A stretch of 6,452 nucleotides of DNA, from NCBI GenBank assembly GCA_948687865.1, contig CAPQQE010000081.1, forward strand, positions 1 through 6,452. The letters are read 5' to 3'. Source of the DNA: an uncultured Bacilli bacterium (GTDB lineage: Bacteria > Bacillota_I > Bacilli_A > RF39 > UBA660). Numbering within the stretch: position 1 is the stretch's first letter; every line of letters starts with the position of its first letter. This document shows positions 1 through 6,216 of this stretch, piece after piece. The translations under genes were made by a program, and so were the position numbers. The notes under the pieces are model-generated. The model ran no database searches and was not told where the DNA came from. It worked only from the letters and a program-made list of their open reading frames with translations.

Positions 1-671
1 AATGTTGAATGTTTATATCTATCCAATACTTTGAAATTTGTTATTGCCTCTTTTGAATTATTACTAGTAACACACATTTTTTTTCTATCATTTAAATCTC
101 TACCTATTGGTGCATCTATTTGACCCGTATCATGATTTATAACTCCTTCAACAAGAGCTATATATTTTCTTTTTACTTCCTTATTTTTAAGACTTTCAGA
201 AAGTATTTTGTGTGCTTTATCATTTTTGGCAACTATTAATAATCCACTAGTATCTTTATCTATTCTATGAACTATCCCAGGTCTAAAATTGCCATTAATT
301 GTACTTAAATTTTTGTTATAATATAATAAACCATTAACAAGTGTATTAGTATAATTCCCAGGTGCCGGATGAACTACTACTCCACTTTTTTTATTTATAA
401 CTATTATATCATTATCTTCATATACAATATCAATATCCATTTTAGTAGGAACAATATCACTATCTTCTATTATATCAGTTATTTCAATTTTATCATTATT
501 AGATACTTTATAACTATTTTTAATTTTTTTCCCATTTACTAATATTAAATCTTTATCTATTAATTTTTGAATTTTTGCTCTTGAAAAGTCTAATTCTTTT
601 AGTTCAGATAAATACTTATCTATCCTAATTTGCTTATCTATATTAACTTCTAGATATATCTTCTCTTCCAA
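1..671 (-). CDS. rluD: RluD/RluA-family 23S rRNA pseudouridine synthase, C-terminus missing at window edge
   Basis: By family, this enzyme isomerises specific uridines of 23S rRNA to pseudouridine during 50S maturation in the cytoplasm. The 223 visible residues begin with an S4-like RNA-binding domain (about residues 14-75, including SRAKIQKLI and LVNGKKI). The catalytic domain follows, with INKKSGVVVHPAPGN (about 92-106) and the family signature HRIDKDTSGLL at 135-145, where Asp138 is the expected catalytic aspartate. Full-length relatives are about 300 residues, so roughly 80 are lost beyond base 1. I chose the TTG at 671: it follows AAGGAAGTGAT, a 10-of-11 match to the anti-Shine-Dalgarno complement, at good spacing. 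An in-frame GTG at 680 lies inside that site and is too close to it. The start overlaps the end of lspA by 29 nt, so the two are probably coupled. RluD fits best by position next to lspA; RluC or another RluA paralogue is possible. Confidence 0.93.
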   Translation of the reverse strand, partial: MEEKIYLEVNIDKQIRIDKYLSELKELDFSRAKIQKLIDKDLILVNGKKIKNSYKVSNNDKIEITDIIEDSDIVPTKMDIDIVYEDNDIIVINKKSGVVVHPAPGNYTNTLVNGLLYYNKNLSTINGNFRPGIVHRIDKDTSGLLIVAKNDKAHKILSESLKNKEVKRKYIALVEGVINHDTGQIDAPIGRDLNDRKKMCVTSNNSKEAITNFKVLDRYKHST

Positions 672-1122
672 TTTTATCACTTCCTTCAAAGAAAATAAGT
701 AATAAAGCACCAACTACAATACAAATATCTGCTATATTAAAAATAGCAAAATCAAAGTTAAATATTATAAAATCTATATAATCAATAACATATCCATAAA
801 ATAGTCTATCAAATAAATTTCCTAATATTCCACCTAATAGTATTCCATATGATATTACTTCAATTTTACTTATATCTTTCTTTGTAACATTTCTATATAT
901 TAAAAATAATATGATAAATGTTATAAATATTAAAAATATAACATTACCAGAAAAAAGTGAAAAAGCAGCACCTTTATTATGACAATTAGTTATATATAAT
1001 AGATTATTAATAACTTTATTTCTTACATTAATTTCAAAATTATCAGTAATTAATAGTTTTACTATCCTATCTATAAAAAACACAATTATTCCAATAATTC
1101 CTATTTTTTTCACCTTTTTCAC
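643..1122 (-). CDS. lspA: Lipoprotein signal peptidase II (prolipoprotein signal peptidase)
   Basis: This integral-membrane aspartyl protease cleaves the signal peptide of diacylglyceryl-modified prolipoproteins at the lipobox cysteine. At 159 residues it is the usual length. Hydrophobic segments lie near 8-25, 60-78, 90-108 and 128-147, matching the four-helix topology. Family motifs are all present: NKGAAFS (49-55), GGILGNLFDR (97-106), VIDYIDF (112-118) and FNIAD (128-132). Asp114 and Asp132 are the expected catalytic pair. The listed start is a GTG at 1122 that lacks a clear ribosome site. An in-frame GTG three codons on, at 1113, is preceded by GGGTGA and may be the true start (156 residues). 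A TATAAT box sits only 9 nt before the outer GTG. The gene lies 45 bp after the ABC permease stop and overlaps rluD, an arrangement common in Bacillota. Confidence 0.96.
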   Translation of the reverse strand: MKKVKKIGIIGIIVFFIDRIVKLLITDNFEINVRNKVINNLLYITNCHNKGAAFSLFSGNVIFLIFITFIILFLIYRNVTKKDISKIEVISYGILLGGILGNLFDRLFYGYVIDYIDFIIFNFDFAIFNIADICIVVGALLLIFFEGSDKIGREDISRS

Positions 1123-1130
1123 CCAGTATT

Positions 1131-1158
1131 ATTATAACACGAGTTTGTGTTTTTTCAT
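1131..1158 (-). promoter_or_regulatory. Candidate lspA-rluD promoter
   Basis: A perfect TATAAT lies at 1131-1136, with a weak -35 (ATGAAA, 1153-1158, 4 of 6 matches to TTGACA) at 16 bp spacing. Transcription would begin around 1122-1125, leaving almost no leader before the GTG at 1122, or about 10 nt before the GTG at 1113. The spacer contains a short inverted repeat, AACAC/GTGTT (1136-1140 and 1147-1151). In an AT-rich genome a lone TATAAT can occur by chance, and read-through from the ABC operon is an alternative. Confidence 0.45.
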
Positions 1159-1167
1159 ATAACTAAT

Positions 1168-2292
1168 TTATTCATATCTAAGTGAATCAATAATATTTAA
1201 GTTAGAAGCCTTTTTCGAAGGTATAATACATCCTAAAAAACAAACTACTACACTTATTAATATTCCAAATAATAAAAATTTTATATTTATATCAATTATA
1301 TTTATTTTAAATTTATCATTAATTATAATATTTATTATTTTAGCTAATAAAGATGATATTATTGAAGAAAATATTCCAGTTAATATACCTATTAAAATTG
1401 CCTCTGTTTGAAATACCTTTTTTATATCTTTTTTTCTAAAACCTAGTGCTCTTAATATTCCTATTTCTTTTGTTCTTTCTATTACATTTATATTAAACAC
1501 TATAATTATCATAATGCATGATACTATAAGTGAAATAAATGAAAAGCTTGATAATATAAAAGTTGCCATATCAAGATATTTAAATATAGTATTTGTATAT
1601 TCATTTACATTTGTTAAGTTATAACCCAGTTTTTTCATTTCCTTCTTTACACTATGAATATTATCTTTATTATCAATTTCTATTTTTATCTCTGTAGGTT
1701 TTAGTACTCTATTAAATTCTTTATAAATATTATATAATGTATCATAAGTTAAATACGCAAAATTTGAATTGTTTATTAAATCAATTTTACCATTTTTGTA
1801 TATACCAGATACTTTTAATTTTTTATTCATTAGTATAGGTTCTTTTTCTGATGTATCAAGTAAATATAATTTAACTTCTTTATCTATTATGTTTTTATTA
1901 TTTAATATATTATTTGCTAAATACTCACTAACTACAATTTTATTTTTATCTATAATATTTCCTTCTTTAATACTCTTCTTTTTCATATTTGAATAACTAG
2001 ATAAACTTATTAAATCGTATTTTTTATCATTATATATTATATATGCAGTTTGAAGTGAAGCCTCTTTTGTAATCTTTTTAATATTTTTTACTTCATTTAT
2101 TTTTCTTATATCTTCATTCGTATAATATTTAATATCATATAATTGATTATGTTTTATACTACTTACACTAAAAAGAAGTGGATTAATGTTATTTTTTATT
2201 TCATTATTTATATATTTTTTAACACCACTTCCAATAAATAAACTTAAAAGTATACCTATTATACCTATTGATGATGCAATGATAAGTAACAT
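1168..2292 (-). CDS. MacB/FtsX-type ABC transporter permease domain (likely downstream half of a frameshifted fused gene)
   Basis: Membrane half of a MacB-family (type VII) ABC system, a family that exports or mechanically transmits rather than importing by a classical channel. Of 374 residues, TM1 is at about 2-22 ([20 protein letters not shown]). A large extracytoplasmic domain spans about 40-238, then three helices at about 243-268, 294-323 and 337-357. The FtsX-domain hallmark ERTKEIGILRALGFRKKDI is at 272-290, and the C-terminus PSKKASNLNIIDSLRYE (358-374) is typical of the family. Only one helix precedes the external domain, giving the expected 1+3 topology. The ATG at 2292 has no convincing ribosome site and begins directly at TM1. 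The usual amphipathic lead-in to TM1 is instead encoded in the ATPase frame just upstream, with a 74-nt overlap. This suggests a broken fusion rather than two independent genes. Substrate cannot be told from sequence. Confidence 0.85.
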   Translation of the reverse strand: MLLIIASSIGIIGILLSLFIGSGVKKYINNEIKNNINPLLFSVSSIKHNQLYDIKYYTNEDIRKINEVKNIKKITKEASLQTAYIIYNDKKYDLISLSSYSNMKKKSIKEGNIIDKNKIVVSEYLANNILNNKNIIDKEVKLYLLDTSEKEPILMNKKLKVSGIYKNGKIDLINNSNFAYLTYDTLYNIYKEFNRVLKPTEIKIEIDNKDNIHSVKKEMKKLGYNLTNVNEYTNTIFKYLDMATFILSSFSFISLIVSCIMIIIVFNINVIERTKEIGILRALGFRKKDIKKVFQTEAILIGILTGIFSSIISSLLAKIINIIINDKFKINIIDINIKFLLFGILISVVVCFLGCIIPSKKASNLNIIDSLRYE

Positions 2293-3064
2293 ATTTCTTT
2301 TTAAGTATATTATTTAATCCAATTTTAATACATGTTTTAGAATTTAGATCTCTTTTTATATAATTTTTTTCTTTAACTTTTATCGATTTGCTATTTATAG
2401 TTTCATTTTTTAGTATTTTACCATCTTCTATGGTTATAATTCTATCTGAATACTTTTTTACTTTATTAGAATGACTTACAACTATAACTAATTTTCCATC
2501 GTTTGATATTTGTTTTAATATTTTTAGTATATTTTCAGCATTCTTAACATCTAATGCTCCTGTTGGTTCATCAGCTAATATTATATCCGGTTCATTTACA
2601 ATAGCCCTTGCAATTGCTACTCTTTGTCTTTGTCCACCTGATAATTCTTTAGGCTTTTTATTCATATAATTTAATAATCCTACTTTTTTAAGTGCATTTT
2701 TTGATTTTTTTATTTTATCAATAGTAGGCAATTTAATCATATCTAATACAATCATAACATTTTCAAGTGCAGTTAAATTAGAAATTAAATTAAAGTTTTG
2801 AAATATAAAGCCTATTCTATCTCTTCTATAATCATCTAGTTTAATTGTCTTTAAATCTTTTTTATTAATTAAAATTTTACCACTATAGTTATTATCAAAA
2901 CCTCCTATTATATTCATTAAAGTAGATTTCCCTGAACCACTTTCACCATATATACATACAAATTCACTAGATCTAAAGTTTAAATTAATACCTTTTAACA
3001 CCTCTTGATATTCATTTTTTGAAATTTTATATCTTTTTCTTATATTTCTTAGTTCCAATAACAT
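2219..3064 (-). CDS. MacB/LolD-type ABC transporter ATP-binding domain (likely upstream half of a frameshifted fused gene)
   Basis: Cytoplasmic nucleotide-binding domain powering the permease encoded next. All ATPase motifs are intact: Walker [10 protein letters not shown] (40-48), Q-loop Gln89 in FIFQNFNL, signature LSGGQRQR (141-148), Walker [13 protein letters not shown] (161-172) and switch His198 in VVSHS. The sequence around these motifs is of the LolD/MacB/FtsE class. The domain ends near residue 220 and continues through a Lys-rich linker into [18 protein letters not shown] (243-260), which matches the lead-in to TM1 of fused ATPase-permease proteins. After that the frame encodes an unrelated polar and aromatic tail of about 20 residues to the stop at 2219, while TM1 continues in the other frame. 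The start ATG at 3064 has a strong site, AGGAGG, 7 nt upstream. The gene lies 33 bp after the 126-residue gene, presumably in one operon. Confidence 0.92.
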   Translation of the reverse strand: MLLELRNIRKRYKISKNEYQEVLKGINLNFRSSEFVCIYGESGSGKSTLMNIIGGFDNNYSGKILINKKDLKTIKLDDYRRDRIGFIFQNFNLISNLTALENVMIVLDMIKLPTIDKIKKSKNALKKVGLLNYMNKKPKELSGGQRQRVAIARAIVNEPDIILADEPTGALDVKNAENILKILKQISNDGKLVIVVSHSNKVKKYSDRIITIEDGKILKNETINSKSIKVKEKNYIKRDLNSKTCIKIGLNNILKKKYVTYHCIINRYNRYTFKFIYWKWC

Positions 3065-3097
3065 AAATATCCTCCTAATATTTATATTATCTATTTA

Positions 3098-3478
3098 TTA
3101 TAAAATTCCCTTAAAAATCCTGTTATTATATTCACTTGGTATTAAACTCTTTTGTTTTATGTGATATTCATCACAAAATAAATTTTCATGTTTACAAAAC
3201 ATATCAACAAGTTCATTTTTATCTTTATCATCTTTTACAACCATAGAAAAATTATTAATACATTCTTGTAAGCTAAGCGCAAATTGATAGTTTACTCTAT
3301 AAATATCTAAGTAAATTAAATATTTTTTAAAAGTATATAAATTTTCCTCACTAATTCCTAATAATTTTTCCATATCTTCTAATTTAAAATTATATTGTAC
3401 ATCATCAAAAAAATAAATTTCAAAAGTCAAATCTTCTTTCCTTTTTCTATAAATATCTTCTATATTAAAATTATCCAT
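3098..3478 (-). CDS. Unrecognised 126-residue protein, first gene of the ABC operon
   Basis: I do not recognise a family. The gene looks real: its ATG follows GGAAGGAAA at good spacing, codon use matches its neighbours, and it sits between a terminator and promoter upstream and the ABC ATPase 33 bp downstream. The protein is soluble, without signal peptide or membrane segment. Residues about 33-54 (LEDMEKLLGISEENLYTFKKYL... region) have the spacing of a helix-turn-helix: Gly41 in the turn, Ser43 and hydrophobic Leu47. However, Glu37 stands where a small residue is usual, so this is weak. Near the C-terminus Cys95, His97, Cys102 and His106 cluster as CxHx4Cx3H, which could bind a metal. Given its place before an exporter and behind an operator-like promoter, a regulator or accessory protein is conceivable, but function is unknown. 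Confidence 0.75.
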   Translation of the reverse strand: MDNFNIEDIYRKRKEDLTFEIYFFDDVQYNFKLEDMEKLLGISEENLYTFKKYLIYLDIYRVNYQFALSLQECINNFSMVVKDDKDKNELVDMFCKHENLFCDEYHIKQKSLIPSEYNNRIFKGIL

Positions 3479-3505
3479 AATTATTTCCTTCCACTTTTAT
3501 AAAAT

Positions 3506-3535
3506 ATACTACAATATAAACGCATATATTGTCGA
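3506..3535 (-). promoter_or_regulatory. Candidate promoter of the 126-residue gene/ABC operon
   Basis: A -35-like TCGACA (3530-3535, 5 of 6 to consensus) and a -10-like TAGTAT (3506-3511, 4 of 6) are separated by 18 bp. They lie about 30 bp upstream of the start at 3478 and just after the preceding terminator, where a promoter is expected. The same TAGTAT hexamer is used in the arsR promoter candidate. Confidence 0.5.
3511..3532. promoter_or_regulatory. Perfect 8-6-8 inverted repeat, candidate operator
   Basis: ACAATATA (3511-3518) and TATATTGT (3525-3532) form a perfect inverted repeat around AACGCA. It fills the spacer of the candidate promoter and touches both hexamers, so a dimeric protein bound there would block RNA polymerase. 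The arms differ from the ATATGAA/TTCATAT arms at the arsR promoter, so a different regulator is implied. No terminator-like T-tract follows on either strand. Confidence 0.5.
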
Positions 3536-3547
3536 ATAAAGACTTAT

Positions 3548-3583
3548 AATAATAAAAAGTATAACAATGTATACTTTATTATT
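3548..3583 (-). terminator. Intrinsic terminator after the Zn/Cd ATPase gene, possibly bidirectional
   Basis: AAAGTATA (3556-3563) and TATACTTT (3570-3577) form a perfect 8-bp stem with a 6-nt loop. AATAAT/ATTATT pairing (3548-3553 with 3578-3583) extends it past a 2-nt bulge. On the minus strand the stem runs into a T-rich tract, and on the plus strand ATTATTTTTT follows. It overlaps the ATPase stop codon and separates that operon from the next. Confidence 0.65.
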
Positions 3584-5624
3584 TTTTCATTATTCTAAGA
3601 GTATTCAAGATTGATATAATTGTTACACCAACATCTGCGAATACTGCTTGCCACATATTTGATATGCCAATTATACTTAATATTAATACAATAATTTTTG
3701 TTCCAAGTGAAAATATTAGATTTTCTTTTATTATTCTCTTAGTTTTATTTGATAATTTTATAGCTTTTATAATATTACCAATATCATCGTCCATTATAAC
3801 TATATCACTTGCTTCAATCGCACTTTGTGAGCCTATTGATCCCATTGAAATTCCTATATCTGCTCTTTTTAAAGATGGAGAATCATTTATACCATCTCCT
3901 ATAAATGCTACAACATTACCTTTTTGTATTAATTTTTCTAATTTCTTATATTTCTCATCAGGTAATAATTCATACTCTACATTAGTAATACCTAATTTAT
4001 TTGATATTGATAAAGCATTTTCTTTAAAGTCCCCTGTAAACATATATGTTTGTATATTCTTCCTTCTTAGTTCATTTAGTGTATCTTTAACATTCTCTTT
4101 AATACCATCATCAATTATCATACTTGATACTATATTTTCATTTATTGCTAAATAAATTACTAACTTACCATTATCATTTAACTTATCTTTGAAAAACTTA
4201 GAATTTCCTATTTTTATTTTGTTATTATCTATAATGCAGCTAATGCCCATACCCTCTACTTCAGTATAATCTTCTACATTTTTATTATCTACTTTTCTAT
4301 CTATATAACTTACTATTGATTTTGCTATTGGATGATTAGATAAACTCTCTGCTTTTAAATATAGATTTAAGATATAATCCTTATCATATTTTTCATCAAT
4401 TATATTAAAACTTACTACTTTAAATGAACCATTTGTCAAAGTTCCTGTCTTATCAAATACAATTTTATTTACACTAGATAATAAATCTAAATAGTTACTC
4501 CCCTTTATCAATATTCCATTTTTTGACGCTACCCCTATTCCTGTAAAATAACTAAGTGGAACTGAAATTGCTATTGCACACGGACATGATATTACTAAAA
4601 ATGTTAATGATCTATATATTGATTCATCTAAAGTTAAATTTGAAAATAATAATAAACATAAAAATGTAATTACACAAATAATGAGTACTATAGGTGTATA
4701 ATATCTTGCAGCCTTAGCAACAAATGTTTCTGTTTTTGATTTTTTATCGCTCGCATCTTCTATTAATGATAATATTCTTGATACTGTACTATCTTCAAAT
4801 AATCTTGTAGCCTTAATTTTTATCATATTTCCTTCATTAATACTACCTGATAATACTTCATCATTTTCTTTTACATCAATTAAATCAGACTCACCTGTTA
4901 AAGAAAATAAATTTAGTTTTGTTTTTCCCTCTATAACAATTCCATCAACTGGCACTTTCTCACCTTTTTTAATAATTAATATATCAGATACCTTAACTTC
5001 TTCAACATTTATTATGGTAATATTTTTATCCTTTTCAATATTAGCATAATCCTGTTTTATATTCATTAAATCTTTGATAGAATTTCTTGAATTATTTACT
5101 GCTTTTTCCTCTAAAATCTTACCTATTTCATATAAAGTTATTACCATTAAACCTTCCATAGGTTTACCTATTAAATAAGCACCAATAGATGATATAGTAA
5201 TAAGAGCATTTTCGTTGATTGTTTTAGATTTAAACAATAGTTTAATAGAAACTTTAAAAGTTCTATATAATAGGGTAGCATAAGATAATATTATTAAGAC
5301 TCTATCTATTAAATTATTTGGAAAATTTACATATAACCCTAATAAACCTAATATAACCCCTACTAAAAGTCTTAATAAGTTATAATTTTTATTTTCTTCG
5401 TTATTTTGATTTTCATCCAATAACATAACATCAGGCTCTATTTTATGAATTATATCTTTTATTTTTTCTTTTTTAATATCTTCTTCTGATAAAAATGTTA
5501 GTGTTAATTTAGAAAAATTTACTACTACTTCACTAAGATTACTTTCTTTTTTTAATCTTTCCTCTATCTTATGAGCACAATTTGGACAATCCAAATTTAC
5601 TATATTATATTTATATTTCTTCAA
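3579..5624 (-). CDS. cadA: Zn2+/Cd2+/Pb2+-type P1B heavy-metal-exporting ATPase
   Basis: Plasma-membrane ATPase expected to pump divalent soft metals (Zn, Cd, Pb) out of the cell. Numbering from the chosen start gives 681 residues, near family length. A single N-terminal metal-binding domain carries DCPNC (Cys13, Cys16). Then come paired helices (about 85-130), actuator loop TGES (243-246), CPC metal-site helix (SCPCAIAISVPL, Cys347 and Cys349), phosphorylation loop FDKTGTLT (Asp391), HP motif (His431-Pro432), hinge GDGINDSP (576-583) and the last helix with Asp664 in FADVG. The CPC plus this aspartate fit the ZntA/CadA subgroup rather than CopA. I chose the TTG at 5624 because AAAGGA lies 10 nt before it; the in-frame TTG at 5633 is 1 nt from that site. 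The start lies 14 nt inside the arsR-family gene, implying translational coupling. Exact metal preference is inferred. Confidence 0.94.
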   Translation of the reverse strand: MKKYKYNIVNLDCPNCAHKIEERLKKESNLSEVVVNFSKLTLTFLSEEDIKKEKIKDIIHKIEPDVMLLDENQNNEENKNYNLLRLLVGVILGLLGLYVNFPNNLIDRVLIILSYATLLYRTFKVSIKLLFKSKTINENALITISSIGAYLIGKPMEGLMVITLYEIGKILEEKAVNNSRNSIKDLMNIKQDYANIEKDKNITIINVEEVKVSDILIIKKGEKVPVDGIVIEGKTKLNLFSLTGESDLIDVKENDEVLSGSINEGNMIKIKATRLFEDSTVSRILSLIEDASDKKSKTETFVAKAARYYTPIVLIICVITFLCLLLFSNLTLDESIYRSLTFLVISCPCAIAISVPLSYFTGIGVASKNGILIKGSNYLDLLSSVNKIVFDKTGTLTNGSFKVVSFNIIDEKYDKDYILNLYLKAESLSNHPIAKSIVSYIDRKVDNKNVEDYTEVEGMGISCIIDNNKIKIGNSKFFKDKLNDNGKLVIYLAINENIVSSMIIDDGIKENVKDTLNELRRKNIQTYMFTGDFKENALSISNKLGITNVEYELLPDEKYKKLEKLIQKGNVVAFIGDGINDSPSLKRADIGISMGSIGSQSAIEASDIVIMDDDIGNIIKAIKLSNKTKRIIKENLIFSLGTKIIVLILSIIGISNMWQAVFADVGVTIISILNTLRIMKK

Positions 5625-5949
5625 TATGATCAAGTCCTTTCTTAAGTATTTCTTCTACATGATCATCATCAAGTGAATAATATACAACTTTTCCTTCTTT
5701 TCTTGACTTAATTAAATTTGAATCCTTTAATAGTTTTAATTGATGTGAAATTGCTGATTGTGTACATTTTGTTATGTATGCTATATCATAGACACAAAGT
5801 TCACTTTCTTTTAATGCACAAAAGATTTTCATTCTTGTACTATCTCCAAACAATTTAAATACTTCTGCAAGTTCAAATATTTTTTCATCATCAATCATAC
5901 TATTTAAAACTTTATTTACCATATCTTTATTTATAATTATTTCTTCCAT
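5611..5949 (-). CDS. ArsR/SmtB-family metal-responsive repressor of the ATPase operon
   Basis: Winged-helix dimeric repressor expected to release DNA on binding metal. The 112 residues include FKLFGDSTRMKIFCAL (31-46), recognition region TQSAISHQLKLLKDSNLI (63-80) and beta-wing SRKEGKVVYYSL (82-93). The alpha-5 metal site of SmtB/CzrA appears complete: Asp95, His97, His108 and Glu111 align with SmtB Asp104, His106, His117 and Glu120. The alpha-3 motif ELCVYD (50-55) keeps the first cysteine (Cys52) of CadC ELCVCD, but Tyr54 replaces the second. This favours zinc sensing, though Cd or Co response is possible. I chose the ATG at 5949 because AAGGAG lies 6 nt upstream. The open frame extends upstream to 6024, but that stretch is promoter and operator. 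It overlaps the ATPase gene. Confidence 0.94.
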   Translation of the reverse strand: MEEIIINKDMVNKVLNSMIDDEKIFELAEVFKLFGDSTRMKIFCALKESELCVYDIAYITKCTQSAISHQLKLLKDSNLIKSRKEGKVVYYSLDDDHVEEILKKGLDHIEEI

Positions 5950-5966
5950 ACATATCTCCTTTTTAT

Positions 5967-5988
5967 TATATGAATATTCGTTCATATA
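5967..5988. promoter_or_regulatory. Operator-like inverted repeat 1, downstream of the arsR-family -10
   Basis: TATATGAA (5967-5974) and TTCATATA (5981-5988) form a perfect 8-bp inverted repeat with a 6-bp centre. It resembles the known SmtB/CadC-type operator core (ATATGAA...TTCATAT). It overlaps the expected transcription start and lies just before the ribosome site, so occupancy should repress. Confidence 0.75.
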
Positions 5989-5989
5989 T

Positions 5990-6018
5990 ATACTATCACT
6001 ATTAAAAATGTATGTCAA
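5990..6018 (-). promoter_or_regulatory. Promoter of the arsR-family/ATPase operon
   Basis: A perfect TTGACA (6013-6018) is followed after 17 bp by TAGTAT (5990-5995), preceded by TG in the extended -10 position. Transcription would start near 5983, inside the downstream operator and about 34 nt before the repressor start codon. Confidence 0.75.
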
Positions 6019-6022
6019 TAAC

Positions 6023-6042
6023 ATATGAATATTTTCTCATAT
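6023..6042. promoter_or_regulatory. Operator-like inverted repeat 2, upstream of the -35
   Basis: ATATGA (6023-6028) and TCATAT (6037-6042) form an inverted repeat. Its 20 bases match the core of the other operator (5968-5987) at 17 of 20 positions in the same orientation, 55 bp away. It abuts the -35 box on its upstream side, so the promoter is bracketed by the two sites. Confidence 0.6.
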
Positions 6043-6054
6043 ATTTTTGCAAAG

Positions 6055-6075
6055 AAAAAAATCCAAATAGGATTT
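6055..6075 (-). terminator. Intrinsic terminator of the tRNA-Ser gene
   Basis: On the minus strand AAATCC, loop TATTT and GGATTT form a 6-bp stem that runs directly into a T-run (A-run 6055-6061 on the plus strand). It starts about 10 nt after the encoded CCA and insulates the tRNA from the metal-resistance operon. Confidence 0.7.
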
Positions 6076-6084
6076 ATTTTTAAA

Positions 6085-6175
6085 TGGCGGAGACAGAGGG
6101 ATTTGAACCCTCGCGGCAGTTACCCACCCTACACCCTTAGCAGGGGCGCCTCTTCAGCCTCTTGAGTATTTCTCC
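6085..6175 (-). tRNA. tRNA-Ser(GCT)
   Basis: A 91-nt class II tRNA with CCA encoded (TGG at 6085-6087 on the plus strand). The anticodon loop CTGCTAA has anticodon GCT at 6139-6141, reading AGC and AGU. The anticodon stem is CGCCC/GGGTG. The long variable arm pairs as GGTGG-GTAA-CTGCC with two G-U wobbles, the length expected of serine tRNAs. The T arm is GAGGG TTCAAAT CCCTC. The acceptor stem GGAGAAA/TGTCTCC pairs except for A6 opposite G67. It closely resembles the Bacillota tRNA-Ser(GCT) sequence. Confidence 0.97.
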
Positions 6176-6187
6176 AACTGCAATATA

Positions 6188-6216
6188 ATTTTAACATTTA
6201 AAATATGATTGGTCAA
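6188..6216 (-). promoter_or_regulatory. Promoter of tRNA-Ser
   Basis: TTGACC (6211-6216) and TAAAAT (6188-6193) are separated by 17 bp, with TG in the extended -10 position. A very AT-rich stretch upstream could act as an UP element. Transcription would start about 5 nt before the mature tRNA 5' end. Confidence 0.75.

Noticed and set aside
1136..1156. Plus-strand terminator (AACAC/GTGTT hairpin followed by T-run)
   Set aside because: The stem is only 5 bp and no plus-strand gene leads into it. On the minus strand no T-tract follows, so it is not a supported terminator for the ABC operon.
1769..1996. Plus-strand open frame of 75 codons
   Set aside because: Lies entirely antisense to the ABC permease gene, has no ribosome site, and its hydrophobic product is the expected shadow of AT-rich coding sequence.
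2290..2325. Programmed -1 ribosomal frameshift at the AAAAAG run between ATPase and permease
   Set aside because: A -1 shift leads to the wrong frame; joining the two needs +1 or -2, and I see no known motif for either.
3664..4155. Plus-strand open frame of 163 codons
   Set aside because: Antisense to the conserved catalytic half of the P-type ATPase, without a promoter or family motifs.
5950..6024. N-terminal extension of the ArsR-family protein by 25 residues
   Set aside because: It would cover the -10 box and downstream operator, and the ATG at 5949 has a well-spaced AAGGAG.
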